DNA of 53,926 bases from Nitrospirota bacterium (GCA_012026685.1 VEOY01000193.1:1-53926), one strand, 5' to 3'; positions 33,361 to 42,829 are shown, counted from the first letter of the stretch. The notes: generated by a model not told the origin, from the sequence alone. A program made the numbers and translations.

Positions 33361-34086
33361 TCAGAATGAATGCGAGCTCTTCATAAAGAGGCTCACCCCG
33401 AGATACGTGAATATAACGATGACAAATCCTGTCACCGCAAGTACTGACAACGGCCGTCCCAGCCACCACTGCCTGAGCCGTGCATGCAGGTAATAGCTGT
33501 AGAACAGCCAGAGGATGACGGTCCAGAGTTCCTTGGGAGTCCAGAGCCAGTACGTTCCCCAGGCCAGATACGCCCAAATGCCCCCAAATATCATGGCCGC
33601 TGAAAAGAAACAATATCCGACAAGGACCATCTTATACTGAATGCCCTCGTGCTCCTGGACACCGCGGATCAGCGATACCATGCCGAACACTGCCGCTATG
33701 CCGAAGAGGGCGTACGAAAAGAATGAGAACGCAACATGGATCTCGAACCAGAACGTTCTGAGCACAGGAGGGAGGGGACTGTTATGCGGCGGGTATAAAA
33801 AAGACAGAGCCATAAAAAAGACCGCCATTCCTACGGTAACATGCAACACCGTGTCTGTTCCCCGCATCTTATGTGCAATGGTGAGCATGAACAGCACTAT
33901 GGCTGCCGACAGAAAAAAAAGCGTATCATGAGGCCCGACAAGCGGAAGACGGCCGAGGGCCGCACCGCGTATTATAAGATAACCGGCCTGGAACAGGAGG
34001 CCTGCAAAGACGAACGGCCTGCGATAATAGCCAAAGACGTAGCACGCGGCAGATAGGATCGCTATAGCAGGAAGCACTCCCTCCAT
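33361..34086 (-). CDS. ccsA: CcsA/ResC-like haem handling protein of cytochrome c biogenesis system II
   Basis: This 241-residue protein has about seven to eight membrane helices and the CcsA features: 'TFWFEIHVAFSFFSYALFG' with a periplasmic-side His, the tryptophan-rich WWD segment 'AWGTYWLWTPKELWTVILW', and 'YSYYLHARLRQWW' with the second His. The usual Asp of 'WGxxWxWD' is Thr here. It presents haem to apocytochromes c. It follows the GlcD-like gene after ten bases. Confidence 0.87.
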   Translation of the reverse strand: MEGVLPAIAILSAACYVFGYYRRPFVFAGLLFQAGYLIIRGAALGRLPLVGPHDTLFFLSAAIVLFMLTIAHKMRGTDTVLHVTVGMAVFFMALSFLYPPHNSPLPPVLRTFWFEIHVAFSFFSYALFGIAAVFGMVSLIRGVQEHEGIQYKMVLVGYCFFSAAMIFGGIWAYLAWGTYWLWTPKELWTVILWLFYSYYLHARLRQWWLGRPLSVLAVTGFVIVIFTYLGVSLFMKSSHSF

Positions 34087-34096
34087 GGTCCCTACC

Positions 34097-35449
34097 TCAG
34101 GGAAATATCTTGCCGGGATTCAGCAGGTTCTTCGGATCGAACGCCTGTTTGATCTTTTTCATGAGCTCGAGCTCTGCGGGATGGATTTCCATCGAGATAT
34201 AATTCTGTTTGGTGAGGCCGATGCCGTGCTCCCCTGATATCGTGCCGCCCAGTTCAAGAGTGATCCTGAATATCTCTCCGACAAGTTCCTGGGCCTTTGC
34301 GTACTCTTTCCTGTTGTTCCGGTTCACCATGAGATTCACATGGATATTACCGTCCCCCGCGTGACCGAAGTTCACGATCCTGATCCCCGTGCTTTCGGAG
34401 AGCGTTTTCAGCTTTCCGAGCATTTCGGCAAGCTTGCTTCTCGGTACCACAATATCCTCATTGATCTTTGTGGGGCTGAGATGAAAAAGCGCCGGGGAGA
34501 TCGCGCGGCGCGCCTCCCAGAGCTTCATGCGCGCGATCTCGTTCTCCGCCATAATGATCTCGCCCCCGATCTTCTTGCAGATCGCTGAAATCCTTTCAGC
34601 ATCGCGTGTGATCACCGACGGGGCTCCATCGAGTTCGATAAGGAGCATTGCTTCGGTCCCGCCCGGCAGTCCTATCGTCTTATAGTTTTCAACCGCATGT
34701 ATGGTCCCGGCATCGAGAAATTCAAGGGTCCTCGGCACAATGCCCTCGGAAATAATGCGCTGCACGGACTGGCCGGCCGGCTCAATCTCATGGAACAACG
34801 CCAGGAGAGTGATAACGGCCTCAGGGATCGGAAGCACTTTGAGTCGTATCTTGGTGATCATCGCGAGAGTGCCTTCCGACCCTACAAGAAGCCGGGTAAG
34901 GTCATAGCCGACCACCCCCTTGGCTGTCTTCACTCCCGTCGTGATGATCCTCCCGTCTGAAAGCACGGCCTCAAGGCCCATGACATAATCACGCGTCACG
35001 CCATACTTGAGGGCCCGCGCACCGCCGGCGTTCTCTGCAACATTGCCGCCGATGGTGCAGAAGTTGAGACTGGATGGATCAGGGGGGTAGAACAGTCCAT
35101 GGCGTTCGAGTTCCCGCTGCAGTTTGCCGTTGACCACTCCGGGCTCAACAAGGACGGTGAGGTCCTCCCTGTTGATCTCAAGGATACGGTTCATCCGTTC
35201 CGTGCTCAGAACGATCGATCCCCGCGAGGGAACCGCGCCGCCGGTCATGCCTGAACCGGCTCCGCGGGGTATCACCGCTATATCATTTTCATGGGCAAAC
35301 TGCATGACCTTGACAACATCAGGGACATCCTCTGCCCACACCACGGCCACAGGATGCTCGGCGCGACCCGATGCGTCGAACCCGTAACAGGTCAGGTCTT
35401 CTTGTGCGATTGATACTTTCCCGGGAAGAAGATCGGAAAGATTGTTCAT
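34097..35449 (-). CDS. glcD: FAD-binding glycolate/D-lactate dehydrogenase-like oxidase
   Basis: This 450-residue flavoprotein has a PCMH-type FAD domain ('VIPRGAGSGMTGGAVP', 'LTVLVEPGVVNGKL', 'TIGGNVAENAGGARALKYG') and the GlcD C-terminal domain ending 'GHAGDGNIHVNLMV', 'ISGEHGIGLTKQNYI' and 'FDPKNLLNPGKIFP'. Such enzymes oxidise glycolate, D-lactate or other 2-hydroxy acids. There is no GlcE/GlcF neighbour, so the electron acceptor is unknown. The ATG overlaps the PilZ stop. Confidence 0.9.
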   Translation of the reverse strand: MNNLSDLLPGKVSIAQEDLTCYGFDASGRAEHPVAVVWAEDVPDVVKVMQFAHENDIAVIPRGAGSGMTGGAVPSRGSIVLSTERMNRILEINREDLTVLVEPGVVNGKLQRELERHGLFYPPDPSSLNFCTIGGNVAENAGGARALKYGVTRDYVMGLEAVLSDGRIITTGVKTAKGVVGYDLTRLLVGSEGTLAMITKIRLKVLPIPEAVITLLALFHEIEPAGQSVQRIISEGIVPRTLEFLDAGTIHAVENYKTIGLPGGTEAMLLIELDGAPSVITRDAERISAICKKIGGEIIMAENEIARMKLWEARRAISPALFHLSPTKINEDIVVPRSKLAEMLGKLKTLSESTGIRIVNFGHAGDGNIHVNLMVNRNNRKEYAKAQELVGEIFRITLELGGTISGEHGIGLTKQNYISMEIHPAELELMKKIKQAFDPKNLLNPGKIFP

Positions 35450-35766
35450 GAAAGGATGCTGATGAGCTTCTTGATGTTCGCTTGTTCCGTTTCCGACATG
35501 TCGCTGAATTGCATGCCGATCTCATACAGAGGCATGTTTTCCTTTATGCCCTTGAAGGTAGCCCTGACGATAGTCCCCCTGAGAACCAGCGTCATATCAC
35601 CGTGCACGATCTTAAGCCTGTGACGAGAGTTCATATCCAGCCGCTTCATGGTATTGAACCGGACACCGGTCGTGCTGATATCTTCGATCTCAAGGCTTTC
35701 GACCAGGATCATTCTCCCGCCGACCTTGCCTCTCACCCCGACCCGGACCGCACTTCTCTTGTCCAC
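35446..35766 (-). CDS. PilZ-domain protein
   Basis: This protein of about 106 residues starts 'VDKRSAVRV' (GTG 35766, with GAGG six bases upstream; the track's TTG start is less well placed) and shows the PilZ pattern with 'EIEDISTTGVRFNT' and 'GTIVRATFKG...YEIGMQF'. The c-di-GMP-binding RxxxR is only partly visible ('KRSAVR'), so binding is uncertain. It overlaps the smc stop and lies between smc and the GlcD gene. Confidence 0.82.
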   Translation of the reverse strand: MDKRSAVRVGVRGKVGGRMILVESLEIEDISTTGVRFNTMKRLDMNSRHRLKIVHGDMTLVLRGTIVRATFKGIKENMPLYEIGMQFSDMSETEQANIKKLISILS

Positions 35767-35767
35767 C

Positions 35768-38700
35768 TCAGACCTCGGCAAACTGCATCGAGATAACTTT
35801 TGAGACCCCTGCTTCCTCCATCGTTATTCCGTACAGATGCTGTGCAACACTCATAGTGGTCCTGTTATGCGTAACAACGATGAACTGCGTATCCTGCGAA
35901 AGGCCCTGGAGCATGCGCGAATACCGTTCAGTATTCGACTCGTCAAGCGGTGCGTCCGCCTCGTCAAGGATGCAGAGCGGCGTCGGCTTGATCAGGAAAC
36001 TTGCAAACTGCAGGGCAAGGGCTGTCAGAGCCTGTTCTCCGCCTGACAGCAGGTGGATGTTCTGAATCCGTTTTCCCGGAGGCTGCGCGACGATGTCGAG
36101 CCCTGTTTCGAGGATATTGCTCTCATCCGTAAGCACAAGCTCTGCCTTGCCGCCGCCGAACAGCGTGGTAAAAACTTCTGCAAACTTGGTCTTAAGCGTA
36201 TCGAAGGCCTCCCGAAGACGCTTCCTCGTTGTGCTGTTGATCTTCGCAATTGCCTCTTCAAGTTCGGCGATAGACCTGCTGAGGTCCTCCTGCTGCTTGG
36301 TCATGAACTCATAGCGCGTCCGGAGCTCCTCATACTCATCAAGCGTCCCGAGATTGACCGGACCTATCTCCTGGATCTTGGCCTTGAGTTCATCAGCTCT
36401 CATCTCTTCCTCAGGGCTGATGTCAACGAGGACCACCTGGTCTATCTCTTCTCCGAAGTTGTTCCTGATGTTCTCGGAAATGTTTCCGATCTTCATCTTA
36501 TGTTCAGCGCGTGCAACATCGAGCTCTGCTATCCTTGCCGTGACGGCTGAAACCTGCTGTCTCAGGGACTTAAGATCGTGTTCAACAACAAGGAGTTCCT
36601 CGTTCTCGTGGGATATCTTTTCCTTTCGGCCGCTAATATCCTGCCCGAGAGCGTCGGCCTGGCCCGCCAGTTTATGCAGGCCTGTTTCATGCTCGCCGAT
36701 CTCTGCTGTCCTCTGCGATATCCTTGTGCGTACCGAAGCTATCTCCTCCTGGATCTCGTCTTTCTTCCTGCCGAGTTCTTCGCTTGTTTTCGTAGAGGCT
36801 TCCATCTCATTCCTGGCAGCATCAAGACGTTCACGGTTTGCCGTCGTTTGAACCCTGAGATCAGTGACCTCGGTGCGGAGAGCCTCCTTTTCATCCCTCT
36901 TCTGAGCAATCCCTTCCTGAAGACCCCGCATCTCGGTCTCCATTAAGGTCTTTCTTGCTTCCAGTTCCTGGACTGCCGTCTCTGCCTGGGCTATTTGGCC
37001 ACTGACGGTCTGCTTTTCCCTGTTGATCTGCTCGATCTCCAGGGAAAGGAACGACAGCTTCCTGCTGACCCTCTCCTTGTCAGAAAGGTAGTTCTCCACA
37101 GTCAACCGGGCAAGCGAAATATCCTTCTCGAATCCATGGAGGGCGGTCTCCACGGCCCGTGTCTCCTCCTCTTTTGCCTGTATGGATTCCTGGACAACCC
37201 GAATCTCCTGATTCATCGCTTCAATGACTGCCCTCTTCTCCTCGATCTGCTGCTCTATTTCCCGAATCTCGCGCTTCCTGCGGAATATCCCCCGTTCTCC
37301 CCCGATGATAACCGCGCCCGACGGATCGATGACCTCTCCCGAAACCGTGACGATAAGGAAGCTGCCGGTGGTCTGTCTCAGTTCCAGCCCGGCATTCACA
37401 TCCGCAACGACGAGGATGCCGCCAAGGAGGTTTTCCGCGACCTTCTCATATCCGTCTCTTACCCGCACAAAGTCAAGGGCCCTGCCGACAATACCATCGG
37501 GCAGCTCGCCGGTCAGCATCACAGGAGGAGGCGTGACCGCGATAAAGGATGTCTTGTCAAGGGATTTGCCCTTCAGCGACTCGATCGCCTGTTCGATATC
37601 TTGCCTGGACTCGACGACAAATGAGTCCGCTTTTTCGGAAAGCGCGCTTTCGATGGCCTTTTCATAGGCTGCCTGAACCTCAATAACATCGGAAACTGAT
37701 GCCTTAAGCCGTATCATTCCACTCGCTGACAGAAGTTCCCGTGTGGGTTTATCAAGCACGATCTCCTTCAGCGAGTCGAGCCGCGAAACATGAGAGGCAA
37801 GCTCTTCCCGGATGCCAGCAAGGTTTTGGGAGACGTTCTCAAACACCGTCTTCTGCAGTGAAAGCTCGCGGCCCAGAATCTCCTTCTTTTCCTTCAGAAA
37901 CAAGGCTTCGTTGTTCCTGCCGAGTATCTCGGATTCTGCTGCAGTTATGGCCTGATCGACTTCTGAAAGCATCTTGCGGGCTTCCTCGGATTCAGCAACC
38001 GAAAGCATCTCCTTCTTGCCCAGCGACTCAAAGGCCGTCTGATGCCGCGAAATTTCGTTCCTGGACCTGCTTATCTCCTCGGAAATCCTGAATATCTGGC
38101 GCCTCTTTTCCTCGATCTCTTCTTCTTTATCGGAAAGTTCGTGTTCAATCGCACTGAAGGCGTCGGTTCTTTCCCTCAGCGTTACCGCAGCAGCCTCAAT
38201 ATCCTCGAAGATCCGCGTACTGCCCGCCTCCAATTCCGCATATCGGGCAGACAGGTCGGATATACGCTGTACCATCTCCTCTGTCTGGTTAAGGAGACGG
38301 GAGTGAAAATCCTCAAAGTTGCTGATATCCTGTCTGTTCACGGCGATCAGACGATTAAGCTCAGCCATATCACGTTCGACAGCCTGAAAGTCTTTCTGAA
38401 TGGCATCGAGCGCCTTTTCCTGCTCCACGAGATTTATTCTTCTCGTCTGGGTCCTGTTCTCGATCTCGGTGATCTCGGCTCCGGTCACGGCTTCCTTTTC
38501 CTTAAGGGCTCCGTATTGCTCGTTGATCGAAGCCAGCGAATCGGTTATCATCTGATACTCTCTTCGGGCCATTTTCAATTCTATAGCGTTCAGCTCTGAC
38601 TGAAGCTTTTTATACCGTTCAGCCTTTTTTGCCAGCCGGTCAAGAATATTGATCTGTTTCTTTACCTCGGCTATGATATCGCTGACCCGAGAGAGGTTAA

Positions 38701-39271
38701 GGCGGGAAGACTCAAGCTTGGAGAGCGCTTCGGCCTTCCTGACCTTGTACTTCATGACCCCGGCAACTTCCTCGATGATAAACCTTCGTTCAAGCGGCTT
38801 AGAGTTCAGGATAGCGCCGATCCTCCCCTGTTCGAGGATGGAATAGCTTTTGAAGTCGAGACCGGTATCAAGGAACACGTCTTTGAGGTCCTTCAGCCTG
38901 CACGGCTGCTTGTTGATCATGTATTCGCTTTCCCCTGACCGATAGAGCCTGCGGGTAACTGAAACGGTATCAGAGGGGCCGCCGCCATTTCCCTGGAGAG
39001 ACGTCACGTTAAGACCTGAAACGATAAGCGTCACCTCGGCCATGCCCTTTTGCTTCTTGGAAACGGAGCCGGTGAAGATGACCTCTTCCATCTTTTCACC
39101 TCTGAGGCTCTTTGCGCTCTGTTCACCAAGCACCCAGCGGAATGCATCAACAATATTGCTCTTTCCGCACCCGTTTGGACCAACAATACAGGTTATCCCC
39201 GGGTGCAGACTGAACACGGTTTTGTCCGCAAAAGATTTGAATCCTATAAGTTCGATTTTTTCGATGCGCAT
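35768..39271 (-). CDS. smc: Chromosome segregation/condensation protein Smc
   Basis: This 1167-residue protein has the full SMC architecture: N-terminal Walker A 'CIVGPNGCGKSNIVDAFRWVLGEQSAKSLRG' (about 29-60), a long coiled coil, a hinge near residues 500-650 ('DGIVGRALDFVRVRDGYE...GGILVVADV'), the returning coiled coil, and the C-terminal signature 'LSGGEQALTALALQFA' and Walker B 'LCILDEADAPLDESN'. It compacts and segregates the chromosome with ScpA/B. It heads the transcript with pilZ, glcD, ccsA and resB. A promoter lies upstream. Confidence 0.97.
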   Translation of the reverse strand: MRIEKIELIGFKSFADKTVFSLHPGITCIVGPNGCGKSNIVDAFRWVLGEQSAKSLRGEKMEEVIFTGSVSKKQKGMAEVTLIVSGLNVTSLQGNGGGPSDTVSVTRRLYRSGESEYMINKQPCRLKDLKDVFLDTGLDFKSYSILEQGRIGAILNSKPLERRFIIEEVAGVMKYKVRKAEALSKLESSRLNLSRVSDIIAEVKKQINILDRLAKKAERYKKLQSELNAIELKMARREYQMITDSLASINEQYGALKEKEAVTGAEITEIENRTQTRRINLVEQEKALDAIQKDFQAVERDMAELNRLIAVNRQDISNFEDFHSRLLNQTEEMVQRISDLSARYAELEAGSTRIFEDIEAAAVTLRERTDAFSAIEHELSDKEEEIEEKRRQIFRISEEISRSRNEISRHQTAFESLGKKEMLSVAESEEARKMLSEVDQAITAAESEILGRNNEALFLKEKKEILGRELSLQKTVFENVSQNLAGIREELASHVSRLDSLKEIVLDKPTRELLSASGMIRLKASVSDVIEVQAAYEKAIESALSEKADSFVVESRQDIEQAIESLKGKSLDKTSFIAVTPPPVMLTGELPDGIVGRALDFVRVRDGYEKVAENLLGGILVVADVNAGLELRQTTGSFLIVTVSGEVIDPSGAVIIGGERGIFRRKREIREIEQQIEEKRAVIEAMNQEIRVVQESIQAKEEETRAVETALHGFEKDISLARLTVENYLSDKERVSRKLSFLSLEIEQINREKQTVSGQIAQAETAVQELEARKTLMETEMRGLQEGIAQKRDEKEALRTEVTDLRVQTTANRERLDAARNEMEASTKTSEELGRKKDEIQEEIASVRTRISQRTAEIGEHETGLHKLAGQADALGQDISGRKEKISHENEELLVVEHDLKSLRQQVSAVTARIAELDVARAEHKMKIGNISENIRNNFGEEIDQVVLVDISPEEEMRADELKAKIQEIGPVNLGTLDEYEELRTRYEFMTKQQEDLSRSIAELEEAIAKINSTTRKRLREAFDTLKTKFAEVFTTLFGGGKAELVLTDESNILETGLDIVAQPPGKRIQNIHLLSGGEQALTALALQFASFLIKPTPLCILDEADAPLDESNTERYSRMLQGLSQDTQFIVVTHNRTTMSVAQHLYGITMEEAGVSKVISMQFAEV

Positions 39272-39308
39272 GTTAAAAGAGATGAAAGCAAACTCTGTTT
39301 GGTTTGGT

Positions 39309-39338
39309 AGTATACCCTATCTCAAAATTCACTGACAA
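39309..39338 (-). promoter_or_regulatory. Probable smc promoter
   Basis: On the minus strand TTGTCA is followed after 18 bases by TATACT, about 40 bases before the smc ATG. It fits sigma-70 and lies just after the terminator of the ribosomal operon. Confidence 0.65.
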
Positions 39339-39372
39339 GCATTTTAACCCCTCGGCATGAGATACAGGAAAG

Positions 39373-39397
39373 GAAAAAAAAGGGCTCTGACGAGCCC
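39373..39397 (-). terminator. Terminator of the alpha ribosomal operon
   Basis: GGGCTC-GTCA-GAGCCC on the minus strand is followed by a run of eight T. It lies directly after the tiny ORF that follows rplQ and before the smc promoter. Confidence 0.88.
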
Positions 39398-39400
39398 CCG

Positions 39401-39541
39401 TTATCTACAGGTTTTCTTGGCCTTCCCAGAGGCCTTGGGGTTTGGGACCCCTCAGGTTGGAACACCAAGTCTGGGGAATACAAAGACCTGGAGAATGATC
39501 CATGCCGCGACAATCCCTATGCCGATGAAAATGTCGTTCAC
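39401..39541 (-). CDS. Tiny membrane ORF after rplQ, with UGA in the middle
   Basis: This ORF is not in the track. GTG 39541 overlaps the rplQ stop (TAGTG), with AAGGA just before. It encodes one hydrophobic helix, 'IFIGIGIVAAWIILQVFVF', then 'PRLGVPT', followed by UGA at 39452-39454 (29 residues). The frame stays open for another 16 codons ('GVPNPKASGKAKKTCR') to TAA, directly before the terminator, and 11 of those 16 codons end in G or C as in neighbouring genes. It may be a 29-residue peptide, a 46-residue selenoprotein or a readthrough product. No clear SECIS hairpin was found, so the second half is doubtful. Confidence 0.45.
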
Positions 39542-39966
39542 TATTCCTTTTTGTCCGCCTTTTCAGCCTTCGCTGTCTTTGCTGCCTTGCCCTTCGGCTT
39601 CTTGACAGACTCATAATCGACAAATTCGAGAATGGCCATGGGGGCAGAGTCCTTCAGGCGCTGCCTGGTCTGTACCAGCCGGAGGTAACCACCATTCCTC
39701 CCGGTAAAACGGGGCGCGATATCATTAAAGAGCTTGGACGCGACATCCCTGTCCGTAACGTATGACAGCACCTGTCTCTTTGAGTGGAGGTCTCCCTTGA
39801 TGCCGAATGCTATCATCCGCTCGGCTATCCTTTTTGCCTCCTTGGCTTTTGCAACGGTCGTTTCGATTCTCTGGTTCTCCAGGAGAGCCGTAACAATCCC
39901 GCGCAACAATGCTTTTCTCTGGTTTGAAGGCCGCCCAAAGAGCCTTCCATCTACCTTGTGACGCAT
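39541..39966 (-). CDS. rplQ: 50S ribosomal protein L17
   Basis: This 141-residue protein begins with the L17 signature 'MRHKVDGRLFGRPSNQRKALLRGIVTALL', and has 'YLRLVQTRQRLKDSAPMAILEFVD'. The Lys/Ala-rich C-terminal tail is an extension relative to the E. coli protein. It assembles into the large subunit near the exit tunnel. It is the last ribosomal gene of the operon, following rpoA. Confidence 0.97.
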   Translation of the reverse strand: MRHKVDGRLFGRPSNQRKALLRGIVTALLENQRIETTVAKAKEAKRIAERMIAFGIKGDLHSKRQVLSYVTDRDVASKLFNDIAPRFTGRNGGYLRLVQTRQRLKDSAPMAILEFVDYESVKKPKGKAAKTAKAEKADKKE

Positions 39967-39994
39967 TCTCTATTTCCTCCGGTCTTTAATCCTG

Positions 39995-40987
39995 TTATTT
40001 GTTGGCAGCATCAAGGTCGATCTTCATGCCGAGATGGAGGCCCATTCGCCCCAGGATCTCCTTGATCTCATTAAGAGATTTCCTGCCGAAATTCTTGGTC
40101 TTGAGCATCTCGGGCTCAGTTTTCTGCACCAGCTCCGCTATGGTCTTAATGTCTGCATTTTTCAAGCAATTATATGAGCGGACAGAAAGCTCAAGTTCAT
40201 CAACGGTTTTGAAAAGATTCGGGTTTGATGAAGCATCACCCCCTACTTCAACTGCCACCGAAGCATCCTCGGTCACACCTTCAACATACTCTTCGTCTGC
40301 GATGAACAGGTCCAGATGCTCGATAAGGATAGAAGCGGCCTGCGAGAGCGCCTTCTCCGGTGTAATGCTGCCGTCTGTCCAGACATCAAGGATAAGACGA
40401 TCAAAGTCAGTTGCCCGACCGACCCTTGCTTTTTCAACCGCATAGTTCACTTTTGCGATCGGCGAAAAAACTGCATCGACAGCAATCATGCCGACCGGCA
40501 GATCTTCTTTGCCATATTCTGAAGAAAGATATCCCTTACCTTTCCTGATATGGACTTCGACACTGAAGTTCGTATCCTTATCCAGGGTCGCGATCTCCTG
40601 CCCGGGCGTAAGCATCTCAATCGTGGAATCGCACTGAAGATCAGCGCCGGTCACCTGTCCAGGTCCCTTTACACTGAACGTGGCGATCTTGGTGCCTTCA
40701 CCATGAAACTTGAACCGCAATTTCTTCAGATTCAGGATGATGTCTATGACATCTTCCTTAACCCCGTTGATCGACGAAAATTCATGAAGGGCTCCGGATA
40801 TCTTTACGGCGGTGATGGCCGCCCCCTCAAGAGAGGAAAGCATGACCCTTCTCAGAGAGTTCCCCAGGGTCGTGCCATAACCGCGCTCAAGCGGCTCAAC
40901 GACGATCCTGCCGTATGTATCCGTTAATGTCTCTTCTTCAAACCTGATCTTTTCAGGTAGCTGAAAGCCTTTTTTCTTCAGGTTCAT
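39995..40987 (-). CDS. rpoA: RNA polymerase alpha subunit
   Basis: This 330-residue protein has the N-terminal assembly domain ('EPLERGYGTTLGNSLRRVMLSSLEGAAI', about 33-60) and the C-terminal domain that binds UP elements and regulators ('LELSVRSYNCLKNADIKTIAELV', 'NFGRKSLNEIKEILGRMGLHLGM'). ATG 40987 follows GGGAGG. It is preceded by rpsD and followed by rplQ, as in most bacteria. Confidence 0.98.
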   Translation of the reverse strand: MNLKKKGFQLPEKIRFEEETLTDTYGRIVVEPLERGYGTTLGNSLRRVMLSSLEGAAITAVKISGALHEFSSINGVKEDVIDIILNLKKLRFKFHGEGTKIATFSVKGPGQVTGADLQCDSTIEMLTPGQEIATLDKDTNFSVEVHIRKGKGYLSSEYGKEDLPVGMIAVDAVFSPIAKVNYAVEKARVGRATDFDRLILDVWTDGSITPEKALSQAASILIEHLDLFIADEEYVEGVTEDASVAVEVGGDASSNPNLFKTVDELELSVRSYNCLKNADIKTIAELVQKTEPEMLKTKNFGRKSLNEIKEILGRMGLHLGMKIDLDAANK

Positions 40988-41065
40988 CAGGCCTCCCATT
41001 TGCCTCAAATTTATAGTAAGTTAATACTTGATGTCTGTTAATGGTGAAGAACTCAGCTGCCGGTA

Positions 41066-41692
41066 CTACTTTGAGTAAAGCTCGACGATTAACTGCTCAT
41101 TCGCTGTAAGCTGAATATCTTCGCGCGTCGGCACCTGAAGGACCTTGCCCTTAAAATTCTGGGCGTCCATCTCAAGCCAGGCGGGAACGCCCCGATGCTC
41201 CATTTTCGAAATGCTGTCAGTAACGACCCCTAGGTTTCTGCTGGCCTCTTTGATTTCAACCACGTCTCCTACGCGGACAACATATGACGGGATGGTCACT
41301 TTCCGCCCGTTAACAAGAAAATGTCCATGATTTACCAGCTGCCGTGCATAATTCCTGTTGGGGGCAAATCCCATCCGGTATGCAACATTGTCGAGGCGTG
41401 CCTCAAGGAGCTGAAGGAGCACCTCACCGGTGACACCCTTCTTCCTCTCGGCCCTCTCAAACGTGCTCCTGAACTGACCCTCAAGCAGGCCGTATATCTT
41501 TCTTACCTTCTGCTTTTCTCTAAGCTGAACACCATAATCTGACAGCTTGCCTCTGCGCTGCCCATGCTGTCCGGGAGGATACTGCCTCCTCTCAATAGCA
41601 CATTTTTCTGTATAGCACCTGTCCCCCTTAAGGAACAGTTTTTCCGTCTCTCTCCGACAGATCCTGCATAAAGCACCAGAATATCTTGCCAA
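41066..41692 (-). CDS. rpsD: 30S ribosomal protein S4 (TTG start)
   Basis: This 208-residue protein starts '[14 protein letters not shown]', where other S4 proteins read MARY, so TTG 41692 is the start. GGAG lies eight bases upstream, and the longer track start would run into rpsK. The S4 RNA-binding domain is clear ('[31 protein letters not shown]'). The N-terminal cysteines ('CRICRR', '[14 protein letters not shown]') match the zinc-binding form of S4. It nucleates the 30S body. Confidence 0.96.
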   Translation of the reverse strand: MARYSGALCRICRRETEKLFLKGDRCYTEKCAIERRQYPPGQHGQRRGKLSDYGVQLREKQKVRKIYGLLEGQFRSTFERAERKKGVTGEVLLQLLEARLDNVAYRMGFAPNRNYARQLVNHGHFLVNGRKVTIPSYVVRVGDVVEIKEASRNLGVVTDSISKMEHRGVPAWLEMDAQNFKGKVLQVPTREDIQLTANEQLIVELYSK

Positions 41693-41693
41693 T

Positions 41694-42080
41694 TTACACT
41701 CTCCTTCTCTTCGGCGGCCTGCATCCATTGTGTGGTACAGGGGTCACATCTTTGATAAGATTGATGTCGAGCCCTGCAGCCTGAAGAGCCCTGATAGCTG
41801 ACTCTCTTCCTGCTCCCGGCCCTTTTACATACACATCCACCTGCTTCATCCCGGCGTCAATCGCCTTCTTGGCCGCTGCTTCGGCAGCCATCTGGGCAGC
41901 GTACGGAGTTCCCTTTCTGGATCCCTTGAACCCAAGGTTCCCGGAACTTGCCCAGGTGATGACGCCCCCGATCGGATCGGTAATCGTCACGATGGTGTTA
42001 TTGAACGTGGCCTGTATGTAAGCAGCACCACTGCTGATGCTTTTCTTATCCCTCTTGACGCCGCGCTTCTTCTGAGCCAT
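41694..42080 (-). CDS. rpsK: 30S ribosomal protein S11
   Basis: This 128-residue protein is canonical: '[31 protein letters not shown]', '[14 protein letters not shown]' and the end '[18 protein letters not shown]'. It forms part of the platform that binds the 3' end of 16S rRNA. It lies three bases after rpsM. Confidence 0.98.
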   Translation of the reverse strand: MAQKKRGVKRDKKSISSGAAYIQATFNNTIVTITDPIGGVITWASSGNLGFKGSRKGTPYAAQMAAEAAAKKAIDAGMKQVDVYVKGPGAGRESAIRALQAAGLDINLIKDVTPVPHNGCRPPKRRRV

Positions 42081-42083
42081 ACC

Positions 42084-42458
42084 TTACGCCTCCTTCTTCT
42101 TTCCGACAACAGCCTTCCGCGGGCCTTTTCTCGTGCGGGCGTTCGTCTTCGTCCGCTGGCCTCTGAGCGGCAGTCCAGATCTGTGTCTGATGCCCCGATA
42201 GCAGCCGATATCGGTCAACCGCTTTACGCTCATGGAGATGTCACGGCGAAGGTCACCTTCTACCCGGTAATCTCTCTCTAATACGGCCCTTATCTTTACC
42301 GTGTCTTCATCTGTAAGGTCCTTCACCCTGATGTCCGGATTTACCCCCACCTCTTCGATTATCTTCCGGGAAAGTGCTCGTCCGATACCGAAGATCCGAG
42401 TAAGTCCGATCTCGACACGTTCATTCTTGGGCAGATCAACTCCGGCGATTCTTGCCAA
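42084..42458 (-). CDS. rpsM: 30S ribosomal protein S13 (TTG start)
   Basis: This 124-residue protein reads '[25 protein letters not shown]', with the C-terminal '[22 protein letters not shown]'. The start codon is TTG 42458, with AAGGAGG six bases upstream. It makes bridge contacts to the large subunit and tRNA. It follows rpmJ. Confidence 0.98.
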   Translation of the reverse strand: MARIAGVDLPKNERVEIGLTRIFGIGRALSRKIIEEVGVNPDIRVKDLTDEDTVKIRAVLERDYRVEGDLRRDISMSVKRLTDIGCYRGIRHRSGLPLRGQRTKTNARTRKGPRKAVVGKKKEA

Positions 42459-42478
42459 TGTAAACCTCCTTGCCTTCC

Positions 42479-42592
42479 TTAACCCTGGCGCTGTTTATGC
42501 TTCGGGTTTTCACAAATAATTCTGATAACGCCTTTTCTCTTTATCACTCTGCACTTTGAACAGATTGGCTTTACTGATGAACATACCTTCAT
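42479..42592 (-). CDS. rpmJ: 50S ribosomal protein L36
   Basis: This gene is missing from the ORF track because it is only 37 residues: '[20 protein letters not shown]' and then '[17 protein letters not shown]'. The Cys/Cys/Cys/His zinc knuckle of the C+ form is intact. AAGGAG lies before the ATG. It lies between infA and rpsM, its usual place. Confidence 0.96.
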   Translation of the reverse strand: MKVCSSVKPICSKCRVIKRKGVIRIICENPKHKQRQG

Positions 42593-42610
42593 GCCGTAAC
42601 TCCTTCGTTC

Positions 42611-42829
42611 CTATTTGAACCTGTACGTGATTCTTCCCTTGGTCAGATCATAGGGAGAAAGCTCAATGGTCACTTTGTCCCCGGGCAGAATCTTAATGAA
42701 ATTCATCCGCATCTTGCCGGAAACATATGCCAGAATAACCTGACCATTTTCGAGTTCCACCCTGAACATCGCATTAGGCAGAGTTTCGACTATGGTACCT
42801 TGAACCTCGATATTATCTTCTTTTGCCAT
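42611..42829 (-). CDS. infA: Translation initiation factor IF-1
   Basis: This 72-residue OB-fold protein reads '[28 protein letters not shown]', with '[30 protein letters not shown]'. It binds the A site of the 30S subunit during initiation. It lies between map and rpmJ. Confidence 0.98.
   Translation of the reverse strand: MAKEDNIEVQGTIVETLPNAMFRVELENGQVILAYVSGKMRMNFIKILPGDKVTIELSPYDLTKGRITYRFK

Noticed and set aside
39401-39451. SECIS element for the tiny ORF after rplQ
   Set aside because: GGGG/CCCC and GGCC/GGCC stems can form, but the first puts the loop too close to the UGA and the second lacks a G in the first two loop bases.
39405-39623. 72-residue minus-strand track ORF overlapping the rplQ end
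   Set aside because: It is out of frame with rplQ and has no ribosome site; the tiny ORF in the other frame is better placed.
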